Source: Brasenia schreberi (taxonomy: Eukaryota > Streptophyta > Magnoliopsida > Nymphaeales > Cabombaceae). From it: a stretch of DNA of 64,000 nucleotides. The translations under genes were made by a program, and so were the position numbers. The first letter of the stretch is position 1, and the number at the start of each line of letters is the position of its first letter. Shown here in pieces: positions 12,040 to 22,599 of the stretch. The stretch spans positions 4,067,501 to 4,131,500 of the forward strand of contig JAYKKT010000088.1 of assembly GCA_036023115.1 (NCBI GenBank), in the 5' to 3' direction. The notes beneath the pieces were generated by a model that worked only from the letters and a program-made list of their open reading frames with translations, did not search any database and had not been told where the DNA came from.

Positions 12040-12599
12040 GTAAGGAAAAGGGAAGCCCTAATTTTCTGCCTCGTTTATCTCGTTATTTTGCCCAGCTGAT
12101 AATAACCGGAGACCTTTCCATGAAACCGTTCCGGCTCCCCGAGTATTTCAATTCTTTTCTGGAATTCAAATTCTTAGACGGTTTCGGTCGATGGAATTTT
12201 GTCTCTGTCTGTTCTTTGTGTATTTGCTGAATTTCTCGCATTTACTTGTTTCTTAATTATGTCTGATTGGTTGTTCTCCACAGTCTCTGAGATTTCATAG
12301 CTTGTGCATTATATACTCTTGGGTGCATTTTTCCTTGGAGTAGTATTGTGATTGTCTTGAGGATCGTTGCTGGACTCTGCCTTGTGGCATTCAACGTAGA
12401 TTCCTGCCGAACCATTCTATGACCTACATGTTTTAAGAGTTTGTGTTTAATTCGTTAAAATTGAAAAGTTGATGCCATCAGTTATCCTTATATGACAAAA
12501 GTTCGAAAACTTAGAGAAGAAAACATGCATATGCATTTGGAATTTTGGATATCCATTCAATTCAATAATTAATAAATTTATCTTAAACTAGGAAGAAAT
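12040..12599. other. No gene recognised (intron-like sequence)
   Basis: T-rich plus-strand sequence downstream of a donor-like GTAAGG, resembling the start of a long intron. No repeat or coding segment was identified. Confidence 0.35.
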
Positions 12600-13323
12600 T
12601 ACAACAACAACTACTAAGCCTTTTCCCATACTAGACGGGGTCAGCTACATGGATTCTTTGTTTCCACATATCCCTATCGTGTGCCATGTTAGCAGTTAAC
12701 TCACAATAAGCTAGATCATTCTTTATTGTTTCTTTCCAACACTTTTGTGGTCGTCCTCTACCTCTTTTAATACTTTCCAAATTTAGTTTTTCTAACCTTC
12801 TTACAGGTTCTTCTTTTGATCTTCTTTTTATATGTCCAAACCATCTTAAACGATATTCTCTCATTTTATCCTCTATTGGTGCCACTCCTAATTTGTTTCT
12901 AATAACCTCATTATGTATATGGTTTTTTCTTGTATGACCACTCATCCATCTCAATATCTTCATTTCTGTCACAGACATCTTTTGTACATGTTGAAGATTA
13001 ACTGCCCAACACTCAGAACTATAAAACATGGCAGGCCTAATTGCTGCTCTATAATATTTACCTTTTAACTTTAATGGTATCTTCTTATCACAAAGAATAC
13101 CTGATGCTCCTCTCCATTTTAACCAACCAGCATTAATTCTATGCGTAACATCTCCATCAATTCTTCCATCACTCTAAAAAATTGTCCCTAGGGATTTAAA
13201 ACTTTCCTTTTGGGGGATGCAATGTGTGCCAATTTTAATTTCTTTGTCCTCTGAGGTAACCAAATGATCAAACTTACATTCCATATATTCTGTCTTTGTT
13301 CTACTAAGTCGGAGGCCTTTGCT

Positions 13324-14018
13324 TTATAATGTTTCTCTCCATAGTTCCAATTTTCTATTAACTTTTTCTTTAGACTCCTCCACTAATACAATGTCATCTG
13401 CAAATAACATACACCAAGGTACTTCATCTTGAATATGTTTTGTTAACTCATCCATCACCATTATAAATAAGTATGGACTTAAAGTTGATCCTTGATGTAA
13501 CCCAATATTAACTTCAAAGAAGTATGTCGTTCCTTCATGAGTCCTCACACATGTTTTTGCACCATCATACATGTCTCTTATAAGGTTAATATATGTCAAT
13601 GGGATACCTCTTTTTTCCAAAGTTCTCCAAAGAACCTCTCTCGGTACCCTATCATAAGCTTTTTCTAGATCAATAAATATCATGTGAAGGTCTTTTTTTT
13701 TGCTCTAAAATGTTCCATAAGACCTCAAAAGGTGAATCGCTTCAATAGTAGATCTGCCTGGCATGAATCCAAATTGTCATGCCATAATTTCATAGTATGA
13801 CTCATTAACTTGATACCTCGATAATTCGCACAATTTTGAATGTCTCCCTTGTTCTTATATATGGGTATAAGTGTACTCGCTCTCCATTCCTCGGGCATCT
13901 TTTGGTTTTTCCATATTTCATTAAATAGTCTTGTGAGCCAAGTGATTCCTATTTCTCCTAGTATTTTCCAAACTTCTATAAGAATATTATCTGGTCCTAC
14001 CGATTTACCACCCTTCAT
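13324..14018 (-). pseudogene. RTE reverse transcriptase domain, frameshifted
   Basis: Two frames carry the reverse-transcriptase motifs. 14018-13725 holds the N-terminal fingers (NCANYRGIKLMSHTMK), and 13683-13324 holds the palm with [24 protein letters not shown] and FADDIVLV, so the catalytic Asp pair is present. The frames are offset, and about 20 residues expected between the fingers and the FGFMPGRST-type block are missing, which points to a small deletion. A stop follows the LELWRETL segment. The domain copies LINE RNA at the nicked target. Confidence 0.88.
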
Positions 14019-14530
14019 ATGTTTAAGAGCCTCTTTGACTTCATTCTTTTGAATACGTCAGTAGAAATTATGGTTTATATACTTTTTTGATTTGGCTAAC
14101 TCTCCTAAGCTAATACTAACATCTTTATTTTCATTAAAAAGATTATAAAAATAGTTTTTCCATCTATTTCTTATATCATCATTTGCCATTAAAATTTTTT
14201 CATCCTCGTCTTTTATGCATCTAAGATAATTAAGATCTTTAGTTTTCTTATCTCTAGCCCTAGCTATCCTAAAAAGATCCCTTTCACCCTCTTTTGAGTT
14301 GAGTTTTTTATATAAGTCCTCCCAAATTTTATCTTTTGCTTCACTCACGGCCTTTTTCGCTTCCTTCTTTGCTTTCTTATAAGCCTCTAAAGTTTCACTA
14401 GTTTTCTTAGCATAATGTAATTTGTAACATGCCCTCTTTGCCTTGATTTTATTTTGTACTACTCCACTCCACCACCAAGCTTCTTTTTGTGCCGGTACAC
14501 CTCCCTTAGATACCCCTAACACATCTTTCG

Positions 14531-15300
14531 CTACTTTCCTAATATGTATAGCCATATTGTTCCACATATCACAGGGTGTACCAACATAATGCCATTAAAT
14601 ATAACTTCTTTCTCGCTTTTCAGGTTCCACCATTTAGTCCGAATAGCTCGATGCACTCTTTTCTTCTTTGTCCATTTTTTAATTTGTAAATCCATAACTA
14701 AAAGTCGATGTTGGGTGGTTAAGCTTTCTCCTGGAATTACCTTGCAATCTTTACAACACGTTCTATCTTTTTTTCTATAAATAAAGTAATCAATTTGTGT
14801 TTGTGATAAGCCACTCTTATAAGTAATTAAATGTTCATCTCGTTTTTTGAAGATTGTATTGACTATAAAGAGATCAAATGCCGTAGCAAAATTTAAAATC
14901 TCCCTACCTTCCTCATTTATATCTCCAAAACCAAAGTTTCTATGAATCCCTTGATATCCTAATGCCTTTTTACCGACATGTCCATTTAAGTCTCCTCCTA
15001 AACAAATCATCTCCCTTTGTGGAATCTTTTGAAACACTTTATCTAACTCTTCCCAAAAAGTTGTCTTTATACTATCTTCTAGTCCTACTTGGGGTGCGTA
15101 AGCACAAACTATATTCAAAACCTCTGCTCCTAACACTAATTTCAACGTCATGATTGGGTCACCATATCGTTGTATGTCTACTACACTATCCTTTAAATCT
15201 TTATTTATGATAATACCAACTCCATTTCGAGCCTTTTCTTTACCTGAGTACCATAATTTAAAACCTGTATCCTCTATCTCCTTTGCTTTTTCTCCAACCC
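14531..15300 (-). pseudogene. RTE endonuclease domain
   Basis: Continuous frame of 206 residues (15151-14531), extendable upstream to about 15300 without a usual start. It shows the endonuclease/exonuclease/phosphatase fold motifs: a GDLNGH motif with catalytic Asp and Asn, a YAPQVG block and the C-terminal QHRLLVMD block with the conserved His. This domain nicks the target DNA in LINE insertion. The first part of the domain, including the usual N-terminal W-N and QET-type motifs, is missing because of 5' truncation. Confidence 0.85.
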
Positions 15301-15312
15301 ATTGAGCGATCT

Positions 15313-15978
15313 AAATCAAAGCAAAAGCATTACCAACAAAGTTCCAAAGTTCAAACTTCATAGACATGCACATTGTTATCTAATATGCATATGAAGAATT
15401 ATCAAACTACGCTTATTTTTTCAGTTTTACATAAAACTAACTAAATTGAAGTCTAATTTCCATCTCTTGTGTAGTCTCTAAAATTGCTTTATATTCATCC
15501 AGTAATCTTCCCCTTCTTTAGCTTTGCCATAATCTTAGTCTTTATTTAAGATGGCACTATGTGACGTGGCACCTGACCCTCTTTTCTTGCAAAATGATGG
15601 TTTATGCGCGAAGTCCTGGGCTCATTGGGAAATTCTAAAGGCAAAAGATGCACCTATAAAATGTTGTCAAATAACTCGAATCACCATTGCTTTAGTTGTC
15701 AATGTACTTTCACACTTCATTATGACGATGAGTGTTGGAAGTAGAAGAATAAGCTATTGGAAACTAAAAAAAGGTTAAAAATGTTTAAAACGCAAAAAAT
15801 GATGATCTACATATAACCTTTATACCTGACTCCAAATGCTTCAAACATAAATATATAATGATTTTATACCTTAAACATGTTGAAAATCGAACAAAATGCA
15901 TTTGTAACCTTTGCATGCATCGGAACAATCGGCAAAGCCATGAAAACAACACCTGAGCGAGTGCAATATGCTTTGGAA
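15313..15978. other. No gene recognised
   Basis: Contains a 75-residue plus-strand frame at 15551-15778 with a few features of translated sequence but no family I recognise. There is no splice or repeat support, so it is left as unannotated spacer. Confidence 0.3.
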
Positions 15979-17002
15979 CAATGTTATTCGTATTGCCAAG
16001 TATCATATGATACAGGGCATATCGTAATCACGATACGATACACTCACCTGTAATGTAAGATATAGTGTATTGGCCTGTATCACTTGTATCGTATGATACG
16101 AGCGATACACACATTTTTGTTCGAGTGCTCCATCACTTCGTCATTCACTTCCGCTCTTGGCTAGGGAGAAGCATCTTCGACGGTCTGACCTCTAACGGAA
16201 CCACCATTTTGGCAGTGATAGTGGCAACAATCTGGCGGTTTTCTTGTGGTATAAGTTTTTTTCTCTTTTTTCTATGTTTTTTTCTATTTACTTGTGCTAT
16301 TTGTTGTTTTTTTAATGACAATATATGAAGTGAGTGAATGCCTTTTTGATGAATTTGTGGCAATCTATGAAGTGCGAGATACTCTTTCAATGTTTTGCTG
16401 GTTTATGAAGTGAATATTGGAGATTTATGAAGTATATAACAATTTATGAAATGCTTTTATTTTTAACAGATTTATTAAGATTTAATAAGGTAAATTAAGA
16501 TGGCAGAAAGGTGTTGAATAGTAATGACCTGACATGGCAGTGGGGTACTTCAATTGAGGGAAGCAAATTGAAAATAAAATTTAATTTTTGTGAGAAAGTA
16601 ATGTCTACACATGTTTGAGAGTACGGTTGAGAAAACACAAGAAAAAGAACATTAGAACATATAGGATACTTGAAGACGAAGGTGGACTTGGTGGTAGCAA
16701 TGATAGTATTCTTTTTTATGATAGGATTGAGGTTAATAGTAATAGTTCTCAACCTATCAAGGAAAAGAGGATGCAAGTTATAGAAGAGAAAGAGGGAAAA
16801 ATCTTCTTATTTTGGTATCCAGTCATTTTTTTTCTCTTGGTGCTCAACCTAGAATTCGTGTTGCTATAGTTTCAAAGCAATTGAATGTGCAGCTGACCTT
16901 ACAGTGCGGAGATGGTTTAATGGTACATACATTCCATTTAATACGATAAATTTCTTTCATTTTCAAGCAATGATAGATGTCATTGTTAACATTGTTTTAG
17001 GG

Positions 17003-17538
17003 TGTAAAATGCCTTCTTATAATAAATTAAGAAGAAAATTATTCTATTGTTCTAAAGGACTTATGTTTTTTATATATTATCATGGTAGATAGGGATAGTT
17101 AGGCGATGATAGGAACGACTTTATTAAACTTTTTTTATCTATTGTTCTAAAAGACTTATGTTTATGAGATCACTTGACATATCACAAAAGCGCTATATTA
17201 CAAAGACTCTAAAGCAAAAATTTGATAAGGTGAATTTGATGAAGTAATTGCAAAGGAGTTAGCTAAGAGTTGTAAAATGCCTTCTTATAATAAATTAAGA
17301 AGAAAATTATTCTATTGTTCTAAAGGACTTATGTTTTTTATATACTATCATGGTAGATAGGGATAGATAGGCGATGATAGGAACGACTTTATTAAACTTT
17401 TTTTATCTATTGTTCTAAAAGACTTATGTTTATGAGATCACTTGACATATCACAAAAGTGCTATATTACAAAGACTCTAAAGCAAAAATTTGATAAGGTG
17501 AATTTGATGAAGTAATTGCAAAGGAGTTAGCTAAGAGT
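17003..17538. repeat. 268-bp near-perfect tandem duplication inside the hAT transposase
   Basis: Copies 17003-17270 and 17271-17538 differ at only a handful of positions (for example TATATATTATC against TATATACTATC, and AAAGCGC against AAAGTGC). The unit covers the NFF...SLD-type part of the transposase core. As 268 is not a multiple of three, the duplication shifts the frame. The high identity implies it arose after the transposase had already decayed. Confidence 0.93.
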
Positions 17539-17735
17539 TATGATACTTTTTATTGGACACCATGAACAACCCATTGTAGAGATCTTATTTTTGAGGATAT
17601 TAGAGAGATGGATAAGATAAAGACAACAATTGAGTGTTATCAAAATATCACTAAATTTATTTATAACCACACATTTGTATTATTTATGATAAGGAAATAT
17701 AATGATGATGTAGAGCTTCTTTATATGACTACTAC

Positions 17736-19150
17736 CAGTGTTGTCTGACGTGTACCATATCGCATATCGCTGGGCTCCATGATGCGGGCGTATCGTATCG
17801 TATCGCCCGTATCGTATTTTAATATTAAAAAAATACAAACAATATTTAAAAAATCAAGAAAATTAGTAAAATCCGAAAAAATCAAGAAAAATTAGGTAAT
17901 TGCTTTAAATTCATATAATGCAAAGTTTAGTACAGATTGAGCATTCAACATTGAATAATTGCATCTAAATTTACATATTTTGAATAAAAAAAATGAAATA
18001 CATTTACATTTTACAAATTGCAATCAGGATCATCAACTAAATAATCTTCATCTTCTCCTTGCTGAAGATCCTCATCAGCAGCAACAACACCTTCTACTTG
18101 GAAATCAAAACGATGAGCTCCATTTCTTTGATTATTGAGTCTATGACACCTCAGTGATGTGATATTGTTACTTGATGATATCCCATTTTTCTCTTACTAG
18201 AGACTAGCTTTTTAACTAATGCTTGAGCTCCATTTCTGATGTTGAGATGGATGAGTAGTCATATAAGAAAAGACCGTATACATAATGAGGTTATTAGAAA
18301 CAAATTAGGAGTGGCACCAATAGAGGATAAAATGAGAGAATATCGTTTAAGATGGTTTGGACATATAGAAAGAAGATCAAAAGAAGAACATGTAAGAATG
18401 TTAGAAAAACTGAATTTGGAAAGTATTAAAAGAGGTAGAGGATGACCACAAAAGTGTTGGAAAGAAACAATAAAGAATGATCTTGCTTATTGCGAGTTAA
18501 CTGCTAACATGGCACACGATAGGGATCTGTGGAAACAAAGAATCCATGTAGCCGACCCCATCTAGTATGGGAAAAGGCTTAGTTGTTGTTGTTGTTGAGC
18601 TCCATTTCTCACTTCATAAACTGAGTTAAGCCTCACACACGTTGATCATGTTCAACTCAATGGAAGTCATGTAAGGTGAACCCTAAAATAGTGAAGTTGT
18701 GAAATGCCCACTCAATGAGCCGAGACAACCAAATTGTTCTACATTGTTTGCGATTTCATGAAATTAGAAACTGGTAGCAGAAATATACCTAAAAGTTGGC
18801 AACATAAAGGGAAATGATTTTGTCACAAATTTTATTTGTTCATAAATTATTCTTATTCAATAAATGAAATTATAAACCTGAATTTACATGTTATATACAT
18901 AGCTTGCAATCCCAAACAAGCATATCGTAGGATGCCTTGGAGAGAAGTGAAGAGAGGCCAGAAACCTGCAAAAAAAAAATTGATTTTTCCTTGAAATTTT
19001 TTTTTTAAATTTTTTTTGGGCGTATCGCCCGTATCTTATCGTGGGATACGGCCCGTATCGCATGATATGGAGTGATAAGTTCTGTTTTACAATACTCTTA
19101 GATGTATCGGCCCACGATACGATACGATACGATACATACGGAAAACACTG
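17736..19150 (-). mobile_element. Second hAT element nested in the first, 8-bp target duplication
   Basis: The ends are CAGTGTTGTCTG (left) and GAAAACACTG (right), inverted repeats of CAGTGTT(G/T)TC. Perfect 8-bp target duplications ACTACTAC lie at 17728-17735 and 19151-19158. TATCG-rich subterminal repeats occur at both ends (17755-17820 and 19020-19135). On the minus strand at about 18010-18070 there is the transposase tail DEDYLVDDPDCNL followed by a stop, matching the tail of the host hAT, so the two belong to the same family. The rest of the transposase is absent: this is a deletion derivative that would need a transposase in trans. An RTE has inserted into it at 18238. Confidence 0.88.
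18238..18594 (+). mobile_element. RTE LINE fragment nested in the second hAT, 15-bp target duplication
   Basis: 5'-truncated RTE 3' end, starting just before the MLRWMSSHIRK-coding segment and ending in TAGTATGGGAAAAGGCTTAG and TTG repeats. It is flanked by TTGAGCTCCATTTCT at 18223-18237 and 18595-18609, a perfect 15-bp target duplication (the TTG may belong to the tail). The coding part stays open for 68 residues (18239-18445), so this copy is relatively young. Confidence 0.92.
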
Positions 19151-20294
19151 ACTACTACTTGGTTTTCAACTAATTTTTTGTTAGTACAAAACATTATTAA
19201 ATAGAAGCAAGCCTTGAAGAGAATGTTTACCTCAGACGAATGACAGTAGTTTGCAGATTTGTCTTAAATTAGGAGAAACCGAAGACTTAATAAGATTTCA
19301 GAGATGGTCTTGGCGAGTACATTTTGGAACTCCTGTATTAAATTATCAATGATCATATATCCTTTAGTAAAAGTTTTGAGATTAGTTGATAGTAAGGAGA
19401 AGCCATCTATATAAATCCATGGATAGGGCTAAAGAGGCTATCAAGAGCAATTTTAACGAAAAAGAATGATTTTGAATTAAACCTATATTGCAATTGGTTA
19501 TGAAAGGAATTGGAGTGTATTTAAACACATTTACACAAAAAAGCACAATATGTTGGAACATAAGTAATTCAATGAACTAGTTTTCATCCATTACAATATG
19601 CGACTATGACAAAGGTAATTAAGAATTAGTTACTAATTAAGTATTCAATTTAATATTTTAGTTTAGGTTTTTATTTTTAAACTTTTAATTTTTATTTACT
19701 TGCACACAATTAAGAAAGTTAAATTCAAGCAGGTGTGAGAACTAATTTGATTCAATGAGTCTCGATCATTTTGATGTCTTAGAAGAATGGATTATGGAAG
19801 ATGAAACAAATGCACTCCTATCTCAAACAAATGCACTTGAGTGGATCAATTTAGAAGGAGCAGAACAATGTTAGTAGGAGGATGACAACATTGATTTTGT
19901 TGTTGAAGGTGGTGATGAGCTTGAACAAGGAGGAGAATAATAAGATTATTTAGTTGATGATCCTGATTACAATATGTGATTCTTCTTTTTCAATTATGAA
20001 AGTTATAATTTTGTTACTTGTTTAATCAAAAAGTTGTAGTGAATTAATGTTCAACGATGAATATTTACTTTAATTTTGATTTATAGAAATTATTTAGAAT
20101 TGTTTTGATTTTCTCTATTTTTTATTTTTAATCTATTTTTTTTATAAATTTATGATACAATACACTTGCTTCATGGAGAAAAGCGATATACGATAGAATA
20201 TAGTACAAACAACACTGCCTTAAAGGGAGGAAGGGCCTGACTTTAAAGGCCAGCCTATGGAAAAAACTACATGAAATTCAAATTTTGCGTCGTA

Positions 20295-20930
20295 GGGGCC
20301 ATACCAGCTGATATAGTGATATAGTTCAATACATCCCCTACTAATACTGGTGGTGTGTCATTCCATTTCTTTATCGACAAGATACATGCTGATACGGGTC
20401 ATGCGTCTTGTACAATATGTTACAACTATGTCTTAAAGCGGAGGTGTTCTGTAAAATGTAATTTTTTTTGAGTTTTCATAGGGTTACCTCTTTTTGAGAT
20501 TAAAAAGGTTTGTTATTTTGGACAGAAAGATTACTTTCAGTTTTTTGGATTGTCTTTTCAAGTTTGGCATTTGCCAAAGAGAAGATCATTTATCCTTAAA
20601 AAGCTGCAATAAATTTGCATTCCAGGTGCATAGGGGCCATATCGGCCAATAAAGTTATACGTTCTGATACACCCCCTACTGATACGGGTGATGTATCATT
20701 TCATTTCTTTTATCGACACAGTGCATGTTGATAGTATTGCATGGTATGTTATATCTATGTTTACAGTGAAGGTGTTTCGTAAAATGTAATGTTTTTTATG
20801 AGTTTTCAGGGGGTTACTTTTTGAGATTGAAAAGATTTGTTATTTCGGAGGGAAGGGTTAATTTCAGTTTTTTGGACTTTCTTTTCAGGTTTGGCATTTG
20901 CCAAAAGGAAGATATATTATCCCTAAAATC
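20295..20930. repeat. Two diverged direct repeats, period about 338 bp
   Basis: GGGGCCATA starts at 20295 and 20633. Each copy continues through CATTCCATTTCTTT/CATTTCATTTCTTT, GTAAAATGTAA, GGGTTAC, TTTTTTGGA and TTTGGCATTTGCCAAA in the same order. The copies are roughly 80 percent alike by eye. TGATACGGGT words tie them to the TATCG-rich hAT family just upstream; they may be non-autonomous derivatives. Confidence 0.7.
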
Positions 20931-22023
20931 AGCCACATTGTTTCAACACAAAGTATCACGATTTTTTAGGTTATTTGCTATTTTTATACAGTTCCATGCA
21001 TCTAATGGTCAACTTTAATGTGAGACTATTTTATATATTTATGGTACTTGAGTCATTTCACTCTTTTTGATGCATGCAACAATCACCACAAACAGTTTGG
21101 TATTAGTAATCTCAGCATGTAGTAGCAGAACTGTGGGGGGACGTACCACAGTTTGATAGCAGTCTGCTATCTTCTTGGTTAACATTAATCAAATGCCACA
21201 ACACAAAACCTCTCCATGGGATCATGTTTAACATCTTTTGTTTGCAATGTCCATATGCTATATTTGGATGAATCATGATAGTGTGTGCTGCTTTTAGAGC
21301 ATCTTTTTCTCATAAATAGTTGAGCCCTTGATTTTTTCATAATGGTAGTTCATGAACTTGAAAAGCTTCTAACATACTAAACAAGAAACAGGACGAATGG
21401 AGGTAGGCATATAGATAACTTGAATCTTCTTTCTTTGCATACCTCAAAAGTTTGACCAAGAAAATGTAAGCAATAAATGTTTATCATGCCCCATGTACTG
21501 GGCAAGAAGTGTCAAATCTAATTACAAGTGAAACTGAACATGGATGTCTAGATTGAGCACACTGTTCTTTAAAAATGGTGAGTATGACAATGATGTGTCG
21601 ATATGTTTGGTGCTAGTGGAGTGCTTAAAAGTATCATACATGAACAACTAGCGTCTGTGGAAGTGTCTAGGAAACATAGAACTATTTTATTGCATAAATA
21701 AAATTTGCAACGAGTCTCTACAAGAGGCGATTGTCCTAATCTTAGATATCCCTGAGTCATCTAAGAGTAACTTGAGGTGTATCTGATGCCAATGTCAAGA
21801 TGGAATTAAGTGGATTAAGCAATAACTACCATTAAAATGACTGAAAATCTAATATTTTATATGTAATTCTGATATCATTATGAAAACATCAAGGGCTCAA
21901 CTATGTTGAACAACTATGGGGTACTGATATGCTGATATCATACCATATGGTACGATACCGCATGATACTATATTTGATCAAAAAAATAATTTAGACAAAA
22001 TAAAACCCCCAAAAACTATACTG
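20931..22023. other. No gene recognised
   Basis: AT-rich sequence. Near 21915-21990 it again contains TGATATC/GATACCGCATGATAC words of the TATCG-rich repeat family. The minus-strand frame at 21569-21760 has no recognisable domain. Confidence 0.4.
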
Positions 22024-22120
22024 TCATATGACAGAATATGGCAAGATCAAAAGATAATCTATGCTATCATATGACAGAATATGGCAAGATCATAAGATAA
22101 TCTATGATATCATATGAAAT
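22024..22120. repeat. 43-bp tandem repeat, two full copies plus a partial one
   Basis: TCATATGACAGAATATGGCA begins at 22024 and 22067, and the third start TCATATGAAAT at 22110, giving a 43-bp period. It lies in a TGATATC-rich, probably hAT-derived stretch. Confidence 0.85.
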
Positions 22121-22599
22121 GGTATGGTAATATCATATGATACACCTGGTATCATACGACAGGATGCAATACTCACCAGTAAATGGGATAAAACGATACA
22201 TAGACTTGGTTTGTATCAGTCCTCGAATGATATATGACATTGTCATATACTGTTGAACAATACAATATGATACTTATAGCATTGTAACAAACACATCCAA
22301 GATCTTTCATGAATATAAACCAAGAAAAACAACAAAAGCTGAAAACATGTAAGTTATGAAACAACATGATTAATATTTCTCTGGCTGTTTTTGTAAGCAG
22401 TTTGCTGAACTGAAGGATCTTGTAGCCATCTTCATAAAGAAGTGCATTTCTGGAGTCAACCAAATTAATCGTATAAAGCTTACATACATGTGCTCGATAT
22501 TTTACTGAGTTGCCCTTTCGTTGTACTAATTCCAGGGCCATTTTGTTGTTCTTCCTGCCTTAATCTTTGCCTGTCTGAATGTTATGCTAATGTTTTCTT

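Larger units (their letters stand above)
12600..15312 (-). mobile_element. RTE-clade non-LTR retrotransposon, longest copy in the window
   Basis: A 5'-truncated LINE of about 2.7 kb on the minus strand. Order of parts: an apurinic-type endonuclease with GGDLNGHVG near 15000 and TTQHRLLVMD near 14710; a linker rich in lysine and alanine (14567-14058); and a reverse transcriptase with GPDNILIEVWK (about 14000), [14 protein letters not shown] (about 13670) and the catalytic FADDIVLV (about 13390). The C-terminal region contains RLRWFGHIKRR (about 12840), and the 3' end is GACCCCGTCTAGTATGGG plus TTG-like repeats. The endonuclease begins within the domain, so its N-terminus is lost. At least two frameshifts, several stops and a small deletion in the fingers of the reverse transcriptase show it is inactive, though it is the best preserved copy here. 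No target duplication was found. Confidence 0.92.
16870..19979 (+). pseudogene. hAT transposase (DUF659 / hAT dimerisation type), disrupted
   Basis: Family blocks appear in order on the plus strand. RRWFNGTYIPFN at 16904-16945 matches the start of DUF659. HCRDLIFEDIREMDK at about 17570-17615 and FIYNHTFVLFMIRK at about 17655-17700 match the catalytic-core region. After the nested insertion the frame resumes with TRFAT-like TTTWFSTNF at 19151, followed by KVLRLVDSKEKP at about 19365-19400. HIYTKKHNMLEHK (about 19530-19575) and ELVFIHYNMRL (about 19580-19610) belong to the hAT dimerisation domain. The acidic end DYLVDDPDYNM runs to a stop at 19977-19979. No BED zinc finger was found, so the N-terminus seems deleted. 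Stops, the 268-bp duplication and the nested hAT make it non-functional. Confidence 0.8.
15979..20217 (+). mobile_element. hAT transposon (old, inactive), host of a nested insertion
   Basis: The left end reads CAATGTTATTCGTA and the reverse complement of the right end reads CAGTGTTGTTTGTA, fitting hAT-type termini. Subterminal regions are full of TATCG/CGATA words (15990-16110 and 20150-20210), likely transposase-binding repeats. The interior carries a plus-strand hAT transposase pseudogene (16870-19979). The 8-bp flanks (CTTTGGAA and CCTTAAAG) are not a convincing duplication, consistent with age. At 17736-19150 a second hAT has inserted, and a 268-bp tandem duplication lies at 17003-17538. 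Confidence 0.75.

Noticed and set aside
12590..15330. Target-site duplication for the long RTE copy
   Set aside because: Flanks on the two sides share no convincing direct repeat, so none was annotated.
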